Source: Sphingomonas limnosediminicola
GTDB lineage: Bacteria; Pseudomonadota; Alphaproteobacteria; Sphingomonadales; Sphingomonadaceae
Length of the DNA: 64,000 bases
Assembly (NCBI RefSeq): GCF_039537965.1
Contig: NZ_BAABBM010000001.1
Coordinates: forward strand, 806,001-870,000
Reading direction: 5' to 3'
Shown: one piece after another, positions 1-8,469 of the stretch
Numbering within the stretch: the first letter of the stretch is position 1
Layout of the letters: each line of letters begins with the position of its first letter
The notes under the pieces: generated by a model
The model's input: only the letters and a program-made list of their open reading frames with translations
Databases searched by the model: none
What the model was told of the DNA's origin: nothing
Position numbers and translations under genes: made by a program

Positions 1-365
1 GCGAGGATGGCGCGAGCCAGAGCGAGAACGTTGTCGGCGACGTGGTCGAGGCACTGATTGGCGCGCTCTTCATCGATGGCGGCATTGAGGCTGCAGAGCG
101 TTTTATCCTCAAGCTCTGGGAGCCGGATCTAACAAGCCAGCGCCGCGCCCCTCAGCATCCCAAGTCGGAACTTCAGGAATTGGCAGCGGCCAAGGGCTGC
201 AAGCCGCCCGTTTATGAATTGGTTGGTCGCACGGGCGCCCACCATGCGCCCAAATTCACCATCCGCGTATCAGTGAACAAACTCGGCGAAGCGTCGGCTG
301 ACGGTTCGAGCAAGCAGGAAGCGGAAACAGCGGCCGCGGAAGCCCTTTTGGCTCAGTTGAAATGA
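1..365 (+). CDS. rnc: Ribonuclease III, C-terminal part (5' end outside window)
   Basis: Double-strand RNA endonuclease that processes rRNA precursors and structured RNAs. The window opens inside the gene; the frame is open from base 3. The last part of the catalytic helix is visible (GDVVEALIGALFIDGG, with the conserved Asp and Glu), followed by the dsRNA-binding domain with its alpha-beta-beta-beta-alpha pattern starting at the helix SELQELAAAKG and ending in the helix KQEAETAAAEALLAQL. The stop overlaps the era start (ATGA), so the two are translationally coupled. rnc-era is the usual alphaproteobacterial order. Confidence 0.95.
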   Translation, partial: EDGASQSENVVGDVVEALIGALFIDGGIEAAERFILKLWEPDLTSQRRAPQHPKSELQELAAAKGCKPPVYELVGRTGAHHAPKFTIRVSVNKLGEASADGSSKQEAETAAAEALLAQLK

Positions 366-1264
366 GTGAACCGGAAACTCGCGCGGGGTTCGTCGCCGTC
401 ATCGGCGCGCCCAACGCCGGCAAATCGACGCTCGTCAACGCGCTCGTCGGTCAGAAGGTCGCGATCGTCAGCCCGAAGGCGCAGACCACGCGCGCTCGGC
501 TGATGGGGATCGCGATCGATGGTCATGCACAGATCCTGCTGGTCGACACACCCGGAATTTTCGAGCCTCGCCGGCGGCTCGACCGCGCCATGGTTGCGGC
601 AGCCTGGGCTGGCGCACAAGACGCCGATGTCATCCTGCTAGTGATTGATGCCGCGACGGGCATGAACAGCGCGGTGAGACGGATCGTCGAGTCCCTGGGC
701 GAACGGCAGCACCCTCTCCTGCTCGTCCTCAACAAAATCGATTTGGTGAAAAAGCCGGCGCTCCTCGCCTTGTCGATGGACCTCACGGCGAAACTCAAGC
801 CGGACAGCGTATTTATGATCAGCGCCGCGCAGGGCGACGGCGTCGCTGACGTCAAATGCGCGCTTGTGGACGCCATGCCCGCCGGCCCATGGCTATATCC
901 GGAGGACGAAGTCTCCGACGCCACCGATCGCATGATCGCCGCGGAGCTGACTCGAGAGCAGATCGTCAACCAACTCCACCAGGAATTGCCTTACGCGACC
1001 GCAGTCGAGACGGAGACGTGGGAGGACCGGCCGGACGGGTCGACCTCGATCCGCCAGCAAATCCTCGTCGCGCGAGACAGTCAGAAGGCGATCGTCATCG
1101 GCAAAGGCGGACAGCGTCTGAAGGCGATCGGCGCTGGTGCGCGCGAAGAGATCGCGAAGCATCTCGGCCGCCCGGTGCACCTTTTCCTGCACGTCAAAGT
1201 GAATCCGCGCTGGGACGAGGACCGCGGCCTCTATCGCGAAATCGGCCTGGAGTGGGCCGACTAA
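362..1264 (+). CDS. era: GTPase Era
   Basis: Essential GTPase that binds the 3' end of 16S rRNA and takes part in 30S subunit maturation. 300 residues, the normal family length. G1 is GAPNAGKS (residues 15-22), G3 is DTPG (62-65), G4 is NKID (124-127). The C-terminal KH RNA-binding domain carries its GKGGQRLKAIG signature. The start ATG lies inside the rnc stop (ATGA). The stop codon interlocks with that of the convergent sirtuin gene (CTAA, 1261-1264), leaving no intergenic terminator. Confidence 0.97.
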   Translation: MSEPETRAGFVAVIGAPNAGKSTLVNALVGQKVAIVSPKAQTTRARLMGIAIDGHAQILLVDTPGIFEPRRRLDRAMVAAAWAGAQDADVILLVIDAATGMNSAVRRIVESLGERQHPLLLVLNKIDLVKKPALLALSMDLTAKLKPDSVFMISAAQGDGVADVKCALVDAMPAGPWLYPEDEVSDATDRMIAAELTREQIVNQLHQELPYATAVETETWEDRPDGSTSIRQQILVARDSQKAIVIGKGGQRLKAIGAGAREEIAKHLGRPVHLFLHVKVNPRWDEDRGLYREIGLEWAD

Positions 1265-1962
1265 GCGGTCAGCAATTCCTCGACCCATTGGGGAACGAGC
1301 ACGCTCGCCGGACCAGTCCGGCTCTCGTCGAAAAGATAGCTGCCGAGGCTCGGCTCCAGGTTCACCTCCAGCGTGGTCGCGCCACAATCGCGCGCGGTCT
1401 GAACGAAGCCGGCGGCTGGATAGACCGCGCCGGAAGTGCCGATCGACACGAACAGGTCACATTGCCGCACCGCCTCCTCGATCCGCTCCATCTCGTAAGG
1501 CATCTCGCCGAACCAGACGATGTCGGGGCGAACCTGTCCTTCCGTCGCGCACGCTGGGCAGCGAGCCGCTTGCCCCATTACCCCCGCCCATTCGAACCGC
1601 TCATCACAAGCAAGGCACCAGCCCTTAACTAGCTCACCATGCATATGGACCAGACGCTTCGAGCCCGCGCGCTCATGCAAATCATCGACATTCTGCGTCA
1701 CCAGCAAGAGCTCGCCGGGCCATTCGATGTCGAGCCTCGCAAGCGCTTCATGCGCCGGATTCGGCTGGACCGTGCCGAGCTTCCTCCGGCGGGCATCGTA
1801 GAACTGGTGCACCAGCGCCGGGTCGCGCAGATAGGCCTCGGGCGTGCAGACATCCTCGACCCGATGACCTTCCCAAAGGCCGTCCGGCCCGCGGAAGGTC
1901 GCGAGCCCGCTTTCAGCAGAAACGCCGGCCCCGGTGAGAATGACGATGTTGCAGATGCCCAT
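1261..1962 (-). CDS. cobB: NAD-dependent protein deacylase, sirtuin class III (CobB type)
   Basis: Removes acyl groups from lysine using NAD+. 233 residues, a compact bacterial sirtuin. Visible are the NAD-binding GAGVSAESG near the N-terminus, TQNVDDLHERAG, the catalytic His in HMHGE (H108), and four zinc cysteines (C116, C119, C135, C138). Y55 and R58 form the Y-x-x-R pair that marks class III enzymes (SIRT5 and E. coli CobB), which accept succinyl-lysine, so desuccinylase activity is inferred. The ATG sits almost at the first beta strand, so the N-terminus is minimal. Only 26 bases separate it from the divergent DUF72 gene. Confidence 0.93.
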   Translation of the reverse strand: MGICNIVILTGAGVSAESGLATFRGPDGLWEGHRVEDVCTPEAYLRDPALVHQFYDARRRKLGTVQPNPAHEALARLDIEWPGELLLVTQNVDDLHERAGSKRLVHMHGELVKGWCLACDERFEWAGVMGQAARCPACATEGQVRPDIVWFGEMPYEMERIEEAVRQCDLFVSIGTSGAVYPAAGFVQTARDCGATTLEVNLEPSLGSYLFDESRTGPASVLVPQWVEELLTA

Positions 1963-1988
1963 CCGCCCACCCTAGTGAGCAAATTGCG

Positions 1989-2732
1989 ATGAGCGAAGGC
2001 AGCATCCGTATCGGTATTGGCGGTTGGACCTATGCGCCATGGCGCGGCGTATTCTACCCCGACAAACTGCCCCAATCGAGAGAGCTCGAATACGCGACGC
2101 AGGCGATGTCGGCGATCGAGATCAACGCGACCTTCTACGGCCGGCAAAAGCCGAAGAGCTGGGAAAACTGGGCGAAAGTAGCGCCGGACGGCTTCCAGTT
2201 CGCGATCAAGGGGTCGCGCTTTTGCGTGACGCGCAGAAACCTGTGCGAAGGGGCCGAGGGGATCGGCAACTTCTTCGCGCAGGGCTTTGCCTGCCTCGGC
2301 AACAAGCTCGGTCCGATCCTCTGGCAATTTGCGGACCACCGGACGTTCGACCGTGACGACATCGCCGGCTTTATCGACCTGCTTCCGCAAATGCTCGACG
2401 GTCTCGAACTTCGCCACGCCATCGAACCGCGCAACGAAAGCTTCCGCGACGAGAAGTTCTTCGACCTTTGCCGGGCGCGCAGCATCGCGGTCGTTTTCGA
2501 AGATTCGGCCAAGTATCCGCTGATCGACGCCGATACCGCCGACTTCACCTACGCCCGGCTGCAGCGGATGAATGAGCACATCGTCACCGGTTACGACGAC
2601 GCGGCGCTCGACGACATCGCCAAACGAGCGCGAGCCTGGCAGGCGAAGGGCGACGCCTATTTGTTCCTGATCAACGGCGCCAAAGTTCGTGCGCCCGCCG
2701 CGGCGCTGGCGCTGCAAGAACGCCTTCGCTAA
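1989..2732 (+). CDS. DUF72 (YecE-like) family protein
   Basis: 247 residues, typical of the DUF72 TIM-barrel family. Recognisable motifs are IRIGIGGWTYAPWRG at the N-terminus, the segment INATFYGRQ, FAIKGSRF and HAIEPRNESF. The biochemical role of the family is not settled and I do not assign one. It is divergent from cobB with a 26-base gap, so its promoter must overlap the sirtuin coding region. dapB follows 9 bases downstream on the same strand, so the two are probably co-transcribed. Confidence 0.85.
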   Translation: MSEGSIRIGIGGWTYAPWRGVFYPDKLPQSRELEYATQAMSAIEINATFYGRQKPKSWENWAKVAPDGFQFAIKGSRFCVTRRNLCEGAEGIGNFFAQGFACLGNKLGPILWQFADHRTFDRDDIAGFIDLLPQMLDGLELRHAIEPRNESFRDEKFFDLCRARSIAVVFEDSAKYPLIDADTADFTYARLQRMNEHIVTGYDDAALDDIAKRARAWQAKGDAYLFLINGAKVRAPAAALALQERLR

Positions 2733-2741
2733 CCGTAGCGC

Positions 2742-3461
2742 ATGCGCGACCCCGACCTGCCGATCCGCATCAGTCTCATCGCGCCGAACGGCCGGATGGG
2801 GAAGGCTATTGCGAACGCGGTCGCTGACGACGGCCGTTTTGCGATCGACCAGGATCACGCCGACATCCTCGTCGATTTTTCGGCGCCGGATGCGCTGCGT
2901 TCCAGTCTCGACCGGGCGATCTCCGCGGGCGTTCCAATCCTGGTTGGCACAACGGGCCTGCAACCCGAGCATCATGCCATGATCGAAGACGCGGCCAAGC
3001 GTGTGGCCGTCATCTACGCCCCGAACACGTCGCTAGGGGTTAACGTGCTAAAGGACCTAGTCGAGCAGGCGACCGCCCGACTGGGGCCTGACTGGGACAT
3101 CGAGATCCTGGAGATGCACCACCGCAACAAGGTCGATGCGCCGTCCGGAACGGCGCTGATGCTCGGTCAATCCGCCGCCAAAGGACGCGGGGCCACGCTG
3201 CAGGACTTGAGCCGCTTCGATCGCATCAGTGAGCATCCTCATGCCCGCGAGCCCGGCACTATCGGTTACGCTTCCCTACGCGGCGGCTCCGTCGCGGGAG
3301 AACATGTCGTCATCCTCGCCACCGAGGGTGAACGTATCGAGCTCGCTCATCGCGCCGACAGCCGGATGATCTTTGCGCGCGGTGCCCTTGCCGCCGCAGC
3401 CTTCCTCTTCGGCAAGCCGGCCGGCCTCTACACGATGCGGGACGTCATCGGCAGCCTGTGA
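2742..3461 (+). CDS. dapB: 4-hydroxy-tetrahydrodipicolinate reductase
   Basis: NAD(P)H-dependent reductase of the lysine/meso-diaminopimelate pathway, supplying cell-wall cross-linking. 239 residues; the family is usually 240-270. The nucleotide-binding glycine loop is NGRMGKAIA near the N-terminus. The catalytic signature HHRNKVDAPSGTA is intact, containing the catalytic His and the substrate-binding Lys. No strong ribosome site precedes the ATG, but the upstream DUF72 gene ends 9 bases earlier. The stop overlaps the GTG start of the following permease. Confidence 0.95.
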   Translation: MRDPDLPIRISLIAPNGRMGKAIANAVADDGRFAIDQDHADILVDFSAPDALRSSLDRAISAGVPILVGTTGLQPEHHAMIEDAAKRVAVIYAPNTSLGVNVLKDLVEQATARLGPDWDIEILEMHHRNKVDAPSGTALMLGQSAAKGRGATLQDLSRFDRISEHPHAREPGTIGYASLRGGSVAGEHVVILATEGERIELAHRADSRMIFARGALAAAAFLFGKPAGLYTMRDVIGSL

Positions 3462-4792
3462 GCGACGGCGAGGTGAATTCGCAGGGCCTCGCCCGCCGCC
3501 TCGGCCCGTTCGACGCGACGATGCTGGTGATGGGCGGCATCATCGGTGCCGGGATCTTCGTCAATCCAGCCGAGGTCGCTCGTCACGTTTACGATCCCAT
3601 GTGGATCGTCGGCGTATGGGTGCTCGGCGGCATTGTCGCGCTGGCAGCTTCCTTCGTGTACGCCGAGCTCGCGGCCCGGCGGCCGGAAGTCGGCGGCCAG
3701 TACGCTTATCTTCGCGATGCCTACGGGCCAATGCCGGCCTTTCTCTATGGCTGGGCGCTACTGCTGGTGATCCAGTCGGGCGGTATGGCCGCCGTCGCAA
3801 TCACCTTCGCCCGCTACTTCAACGATCTCGCCCATTCGGGCCTGCCGGATAGCGTGATTGGCGTATCAGCGTTGACCCTGCTGACTTTGATCAATTGCTT
3901 CGGCGTGCGCTCGGGCAGCAACGTCCAAAGCGGGCTGATGGTGCTGAAGATAGCGGCCATCGCAATGCTGGTGGTCGTCGGCTGGTGGCTTATCCCGGAG
4001 CACGCAATTGGCGCCTCCGAACGGCCGGCAATCAGCGGCACATCCCTGACCGCGATCGGCGCTGCGCTGACGCCCGTGATGTTCGCCTACGGCGGCTGGC
4101 AGACCGCGAGCTTCTGCGCGGGCGAGATGCGCAATCCGCAGCGCGACCTTGCGCGTGGACTGCTGTTCGGCGTGATGGGTGTGATCCTGCTTTACTGCCT
4201 CGTTGCCTTCGTCTGCGTTCACGCCCTCGGCGCCCAGGGTCTCGGCGCATCGAAAACGCCCGCCAGTGACGTCATGCGCCTTGCGCTGGGCAGCCGGGGC
4301 GCCACCCTGATCGCGCTTGGGATCGCAATCTCGACTCTCGGCTTCCTGAGCCAGGGCATGCTGACTGCGCCCCGCGTCTATTTCGCAATGGCGGAAGACG
4401 GGCTTTTCTTCCGTCAGGTGGCCAAGGTGAACCACATCACACGCGTGCCGGCCGTTGCAATTATCCTTCAAGGCGCCGCCGCGATCGCCATCGCGCTGTC
4501 CGGCACCTACGGCCAGATCCTGAGCTACGTCGTGTCGGTCGACTTCATCTTCTTTGGCCTGACCGGAGCCGCCCTCTTCATCTTCCGCTGCCGCGACGCA
4601 GGCCGATCATCGAGCTTCAGCGCGCCGCTTCACCCCCTCTCGACCGGGCTGTTCGTTGTAGCCTGCATCGTCACGGTCGTCGCGACGGTTATCAACAATC
4701 CAGTTAACAGCCTGATCGGCTACGCGATTCTTGCTGCCGGCGTCCCCGCCTGCCTCTATTGGCAGCGGAAGAACCGAGTTGCGTCCGTATGA
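3458..4792 (+). CDS. APC superfamily amino acid permease
   Basis: Inner-membrane amino acid/polyamine transporter; the substrate cannot be read from sequence. 444 residues with about twelve hydrophobic segments. The first membrane helix carries the APC signature MGGIIGAGIFVNP, containing the backbone-binding GxG. Later signs are the membrane segment with YGGWQTASFCAGEM and the conserved SQGMLTAPRVYFAMAEDG loop. GTG start inside the dapB stop. The end overlaps the ATG of the aminotransferase. The pairing with an aminotransferase suggests amino acid uptake or catabolism, by inference. Confidence 0.85.
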   Translation: MSDGEVNSQGLARRLGPFDATMLVMGGIIGAGIFVNPAEVARHVYDPMWIVGVWVLGGIVALAASFVYAELAARRPEVGGQYAYLRDAYGPMPAFLYGWALLLVIQSGGMAAVAITFARYFNDLAHSGLPDSVIGVSALTLLTLINCFGVRSGSNVQSGLMVLKIAAIAMLVVVGWWLIPEHAIGASERPAISGTSLTAIGAALTPVMFAYGGWQTASFCAGEMRNPQRDLARGLLFGVMGVILLYCLVAFVCVHALGAQGLGASKTPASDVMRLALGSRGATLIALGIAISTLGFLSQGMLTAPRVYFAMAEDGLFFRQVAKVNHITRVPAVAIILQGAAAIAIALSGTYGQILSYVVSVDFIFFGLTGAALFIFRCRDAGRSSSFSAPLHPLSTGLFVVACIVTVVATVINNPVNSLIGYAILAAGVPACLYWQRKNRVASV

Positions 4793-5844
4793 GGAGCATG
4801 CAGTCGGACTACATGCACTGGGCCAAGTTCAAGCAGCCCGTGCGATATCAGCTGACTTCGAGTGAAGTGCCGCACTTCCGCATGGATGCGCTTGACTGGT
4901 CGGTCGCCGACCTGGACCTCGACGGCGCAAGCCACCCTCGCTACGCACCGCTGCGAGAATGGATTGCGGCGCGCTACGGTGTGCCGATCGAGCAAGTCGT
5001 TTCCGCAGACGGCACCTCCATGGCAAACTTCCTCGCCATGGCGACGCTGATCTCGCCCGGCGACGAGGTGCTGATCGAGCATCCCACGTATGAGCCTCTG
5101 CTTGGCGCGGCTTCCTTCCTTGGCGCCGACATCAAGCGGTTCGAGCGCAAGCCCGCGGACGCATTTCGCCTCGATCCACGCATTGTGCGCGGCGCCATGT
5201 CGGAGCGCACCCGCCTTATCGTTCTCACCAACCTCCATAACCCGAGCGGCGCGCTGGCGGGCGATCCGGAGCTCCGCGCAATCGGCCAGCTCGGCGCCCG
5301 CGTCTTGATCGATGAGGTCTATCTGGATGCCGCCTCGGCACAGAGTGCGGTCCACCTTGGACCCGAGTTCATCGTCACAAACAGCCTGACGAAGGTCTAC
5401 GGCCTGAGTGGCCTTCGCTGCGGCTGGATCCTTGCCGAACCCGAGCTTGCGGAGCGGATGTGGCGCCTCAACGACCTGTTCGGCGTTAATCAGGCGCATC
5501 AGGCAGAGCGGCTGGGCTGCATTGCCTTCGACAATCTCGGCCAGGTGATCGGCGAGACGCCGGCGCTGCTCAATCGCAACCGGCAACTATTCAACGAATT
5601 TCTCGTCAGTCGCGACGATCTCCAATGCGCACCGGCCGAACATTGCATCACGGCCTTTCCACGTTGGGATGGCGGCGACACGCAGCGCCTCGATAATCAT
5701 CTGCGCCGGCACTACGAAGCGGCGGTCGTCCCCGGCCGCTGGTTCGAAATGCCCGACCACTTCCGCGTCGGCTTCGGCATCCCAGCGGAGATCTTCGCGG
5801 AGGCACTGATCCGCCTCGGGCGCGGGCTGGACGACCTCAAATGA
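4789..5844 (+). CDS. PLP-dependent class I/II aminotransferase
   Basis: Fold-type I aminotransferase of unknown amino acid specificity. About 351 residues from the ATG at 4789, chosen because it overlaps the permease stop as ATGA; a second ATG lies at 4798. The open frame extends upstream to a TTG, which I reject. Visible are the cofactor-contact segment NLHNPSG, VLIDEVYLDA with the PLP-nitrogen Asp, the Schiff-base Lys at about residue 202 in SLTKVYGLSG, and the Arg in LRCGW. It overlaps nth by 4 bases. Confidence 0.85.
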   Translation: MRSMQSDYMHWAKFKQPVRYQLTSSEVPHFRMDALDWSVADLDLDGASHPRYAPLREWIAARYGVPIEQVVSADGTSMANFLAMATLISPGDEVLIEHPTYEPLLGAASFLGADIKRFERKPADAFRLDPRIVRGAMSERTRLIVLTNLHNPSGALAGDPELRAIGQLGARVLIDEVYLDAASAQSAVHLGPEFIVTNSLTKVYGLSGLRCGWILAEPELAERMWRLNDLFGVNQAHQAERLGCIAFDNLGQVIGETPALLNRNRQLFNEFLVSRDDLQCAPAEHCITAFPRWDGGDTQRLDNHLRRHYEAAVVPGRWFEMPDHFRVGFGIPAEIFAEALIRLGRGLDDLK

Positions 5845-6614
5845 ACCGCGACCAAGTCTTCGAATTCTTCCGCCGCCTGGCCGAGGCGAACCCCGCGCCA
5901 ACGACGGAGCTAGAGTACAGCAACCCTTATACTTTACTCGTCGCTGTCGTGCTTTCGGCGCAGGCGACGGACGCCGGCGTCAACCTCGCCACGCGGCCCC
6001 TGTTCGCGCACACGAAAACGCCGCGGCAGATGGTTGAGTTAGGGGAAGATCGCGTGCGCGAGGCCATCAAGACGATCGGCCTGTTCAACACCAAGGCGAA
6101 GAACGTCATCGCACTCAGCCAGGCGCTGATCGATCAATACAATGGCGAGGTGCCTCGGACCCGCGAGCAACTGCAGGCGCTGTCCGGTGTTGGCCGTAAG
6201 ACCGCGAACGTCGTGCTCAACACCGCCTTCGGCGAGGAGACGTTCGCCGTCGACACGCATGTCTTCCGCGTCTGCAACCGCACCGGCCTCGCGCCGGGTA
6301 AGACACCGGATGAGGTAGAGACCAAGCTCGAGAAGATCGTTCCGCAGCCTTTCCGGCGCGATGCGCATCACTGGCTGATTCTACACGGCCGTTACACCTG
6401 CAAGGCGCGGCTGCCGGAATGCTGGCGCTGCCCTGTGATCGACCTCTGCCGCTACAAGCCGAAGACGCTTGCCCCGGAGGAGCGAGCGAAGGCTAAATCC
6501 AGCGCCGCTCGAACCGCTCGCCAAGGCAAGTCAGCAGCTCGTATTGCGAAAGCCCGGACTGTTTCGAAGCCGACGGCAAATCGTAGTCGATCTCGACCCA
6601 ATCGCCTTCCTTGA
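5841..6614 (+). CDS. nth: Endonuclease III with a C-terminal extension antisense to alr
   Basis: Base-excision repair DNA glycosylase/AP lyase for oxidised pyrimidines. The helix-hairpin-helix is LSGVGRKTANVVL with the catalytic Lys, followed by the catalytic Asp in VDTHVFR. The iron-sulfur cysteines appear as C-x6-C-x2-C-x5-C in the segment starting CKARLPECWRC. The core ends near KPKTLAPEE, the usual family end. The frame then runs on for about 41 residues through the antisense strand of alr (6493-6614), giving an Arg/Ser/Ala-rich tail and a total of 257 residues instead of about 215. The start overlaps the aminotransferase stop. Confidence 0.93.
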   Translation: MNRDQVFEFFRRLAEANPAPTTELEYSNPYTLLVAVVLSAQATDAGVNLATRPLFAHTKTPRQMVELGEDRVREAIKTIGLFNTKAKNVIALSQALIDQYNGEVPRTREQLQALSGVGRKTANVVLNTAFGEETFAVDTHVFRVCNRTGLAPGKTPDEVETKLEKIVPQPFRRDAHHWLILHGRYTCKARLPECWRCPVIDLCRYKPKTLAPEERAKAKSSAARTARQGKSAARIAKARTVSKPTANRSRSRPNRLP

Positions 6615-7521
6615 GGCCCGGCACTGCGTCGCAGCCGACGGCCAGCAGGTCCATCGACACTCGACCCAAGACAGGCAGCGAGAATTCTCCGGCAAAGGCG
6701 CTGCCGTGCGATGAAAAGCCGCGAAGGTAGCCGTCGGCGTAGCCGACGTTGAGGATCGCTGCTTCCGTGTTCTCCTGCGCCAAGAAAGTCGCGCCGTAGC
6801 CGCAGCTTTCGCCCTCCGGAATTGTACGCCGCTGCACGATCTGCGCCTCGATGCGCACCACCTGCCGGATATTGTTCGCCGCCTCTTCGCGCGGAACGCC
6901 GCCGCAGAGCGCGATACCCGGCCTCACGAGGTCAAAGCTGTAATCCCGGCCGAGGCAAATACCGGCCGAGTTCGCAAAACTGTAGCGCTTCGCCTGCACG
7001 GCAGATGCCACCACGCGGAAGCGCTCCAGCTGCATCTCATTCAAGGGATCATCCTCGTCGGCACAGGCAAGGTGGCTGTGCAGCGTGTCGATCGCTAGGC
7101 CATCGAGCAGGTCGATCTCGTTGGGGCGAAGGCCAAGCCGATTCATGCCCGTGTCGATCATCACGTCGCATGCGCGGCCGGGCGCGATCTGTTCCCAACG
7201 AGCGACCTGCTCAGCCGTATTGAGGCACGGCCGTGCTCTCAACCCAAGCGCCGCATCGGCATCGTTCGGCCCAACGCCGTGGAGCACGACCAGGCTCGCA
7301 TCGCTTGGCAGACCGCCAAGCTGCTCGGCCTCGGCCCACGTCGAGACGAAGAAATCGCGGCATCCGGCGTCAAACAGTGCTTTCGTCGCTTCCCCAGCGC
7401 CGAGACCGTATCCGTCAGCCTTTACCGCCGCCCCGGCCGCTACTCCCGCGCGCTCTTGCAGCCAGCGCCAGTTCGCCTGGATGGCCGAGCGGTCGATGGT
7501 CAGGCGCAGCGGATGATGCAT
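6493..7521 (-). CDS. alr: Alanine racemase
   Basis: PLP enzyme interconverting L- and D-alanine for peptidoglycan. 342 residues, slightly short for the family. The PLP Lys is K34 in AVKADGYGLG. The opposite catalytic Tyr lies in SCGYGATF. The C-terminal end YELLTCLGERFERRW matches the usual ending, so the stop is genuine and the 122-base overlap with nth is caused by the nth extension. Transcribed convergently to nth; the GFA-fold gene lies 18 bases upstream on the same strand. Confidence 0.95.
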   Translation of the reverse strand: MHHPLRLTIDRSAIQANWRWLQERAGVAAGAAVKADGYGLGAGEATKALFDAGCRDFFVSTWAEAEQLGGLPSDASLVVLHGVGPNDADAALGLRARPCLNTAEQVARWEQIAPGRACDVMIDTGMNRLGLRPNEIDLLDGLAIDTLHSHLACADEDDPLNEMQLERFRVVASAVQAKRYSFANSAGICLGRDYSFDLVRPGIALCGGVPREEAANNIRQVVRIEAQIVQRRTIPEGESCGYGATFLAQENTEAAILNVGYADGYLRGFSSHGSAFAGEFSLPVLGRVSMDLLAVGCDAVPGLKEGDWVEIDYDLPSASKQSGLSQYELLTCLGERFERRWI

Positions 7522-7539
7522 GGTCGCGCCGTAACCGCG

Positions 7540-7914
7540 CTATTTGCGCCCGTCGAGTTCAGCCTTCGCTTGTTCCCAGTTCGCGCCGTCGAACGGTTCG
7601 ATTGCAAGCTCAACCGCCTGATCGAGGCAATGCGCGTTGACGCTCCAAGCGTCAGGATGGGATCTAGGCTGGTAGAAGCTTTTCACGCCGCAGCGGCCGC
7701 AGAACAGATGCTCCGCCGTGCCGCTTCCGAAGCGGTAGCTGACGAGATCGTCGTCACCCGACACCAGCTCGAACTCGTCATGCGGGACCATCAGATGAAG
7801 AAAGCCCGTCATCCGACATACCGAGCAATTGCAGTCGAGCGCCGGAACGGGCTCCGCGGGCAATTCGGCTTCGAAGCGGACCGATCCGCAATGACATCCG
7901 CCGGCGACTTTCAT
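7540..7914 (-). CDS. GFA/CENP-V domain protein
   Basis: 124 residues. The zinc-binding pattern of the glutathione-dependent formaldehyde-activating (Gfa) fold is complete: CHCGSVRFE near the N-terminus, CNCSVCR, and the later CGRCGVKSF. Most small proteins of this fold have no proven activity, so I do not claim formaldehyde chemistry. It is followed by alr 18 bases downstream on the same strand and may be co-transcribed with it. UrcA lies 81 bases upstream, also on the minus strand. Confidence 0.85.
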   Translation of the reverse strand: MKVAGGCHCGSVRFEAELPAEPVPALDCNCSVCRMTGFLHLMVPHDEFELVSGDDDLVSYRFGSGTAEHLFCGRCGVKSFYQPRSHPDAWSVNAHCLDQAVELAIEPFDGANWEQAKAELDGRK

Positions 7915-7995
7915 GCCGCGCCCGTAGATGGCGCGCGGACGGTGGGCAAGAAGAAGGCCGCCAGGGGGAGCCCGACGGTCTTTTATCGCGAGAGC

Positions 7996-8337
7996 TTAGC
8001 GGCTCGCGGCGATCAGGATCGTGTTGCTGCTGTTCTTACTCGCGAGGAGCGTTTCGCCATTCGCGCGTGCTTCCGCGAGCACCCTGATCCGGCAAGCGCG
8101 GACCTGGTTTTTTCCAACGAGGTCAACGTCGGACGCATAGCCGCAAACCTCCTTTGCCGCGGTGACCAGGCGGTGATCGAGCGCGGCGCGCCCGGCTGTC
8201 GTGGAAAGATCGAGATCGGCGGTGCTAACGATCGTGACGTTCTGCCCCTGCGCCGGTTCGGCCAGCACGGGGAGGCCCTTGAGAAGTGCTGCCGTGGCAA
8301 GCGCCGACACGGCGATGATCTTGAGAGTCTGTTTCAT
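7996..8337 (-). CDS. UrcA family secreted protein
   Basis: 113-residue exported protein of unknown function, common in sphingomonads and caulobacters. Residues 1-26 are a signal peptide ending AEPAQ. The body carries the UrcA pattern: a segment VSTADLDLSTTAGRAALDHR, then EVCG and RACR, whose two cysteines probably form a disulfide. Divergent from a LysR-type regulator. The leader immediately before the ATG is a perfect 7-bp hairpin (8338-8364) whose loop carries the ribosome site. Confidence 0.85.
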   Translation of the reverse strand: MKQTLKIIAVSALATAALLKGLPVLAEPAQGQNVTIVSTADLDLSTTAGRAALDHRLVTAAKEVCGYASDVDLVGKNQVRACRIRVLAEARANGETLLASKNSSNTILIAASR

Positions 8338-8364
8338 CGGTCGCCTCCAGTTGAAGTGCGACCG
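8338..8364 (-). promoter_or_regulatory. Leader hairpin holding the urcA-family ribosome site in its loop
   Basis: CGGTCGC (8338-8344) and GCGACCG (8358-8364) are perfect inverted repeats around a 13-base loop. Read on the minus strand, the loop ends in CTGGAG, the only Shine-Dalgarno candidate, and the stem abuts the ATG at 8337. Translation may depend on this fold. The structure is seen; the function is inferred. Confidence 0.5.
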
Positions 8365-8415
8365 ACCAGATAGTCCCGAATTTCCTCGCGCGGCAGCAAC
8401 AATGTCGTGCTATCA

Positions 8416-8433
8416 TTCTGCAGAATTGCAGAA
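8416..8433. promoter_or_regulatory. Palindromic operator candidate between UrcA gene and lysR
   Basis: TTCTGCA-GAAT-TGCAGAA is a perfect 7+7 inverted repeat with a 4-base spacer. It contains the T-N11-A core expected of LysR-type regulator sites. It lies 37 bases before the lysR ATG and about 80 bases before the UrcA gene, so it could serve self-regulation and control of the divergent gene. Confidence 0.5.
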
Positions 8434-8469
8434 CGCTCACGCGAGAGCTTTGGGCTCAACTTCAGGCCG

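Noticed and set aside
1698..2975. 425-codon minus-strand frame over cobB, DUF72 and dapB
   Set aside because: Runs through three well-supported genes and has no recognisable domain.
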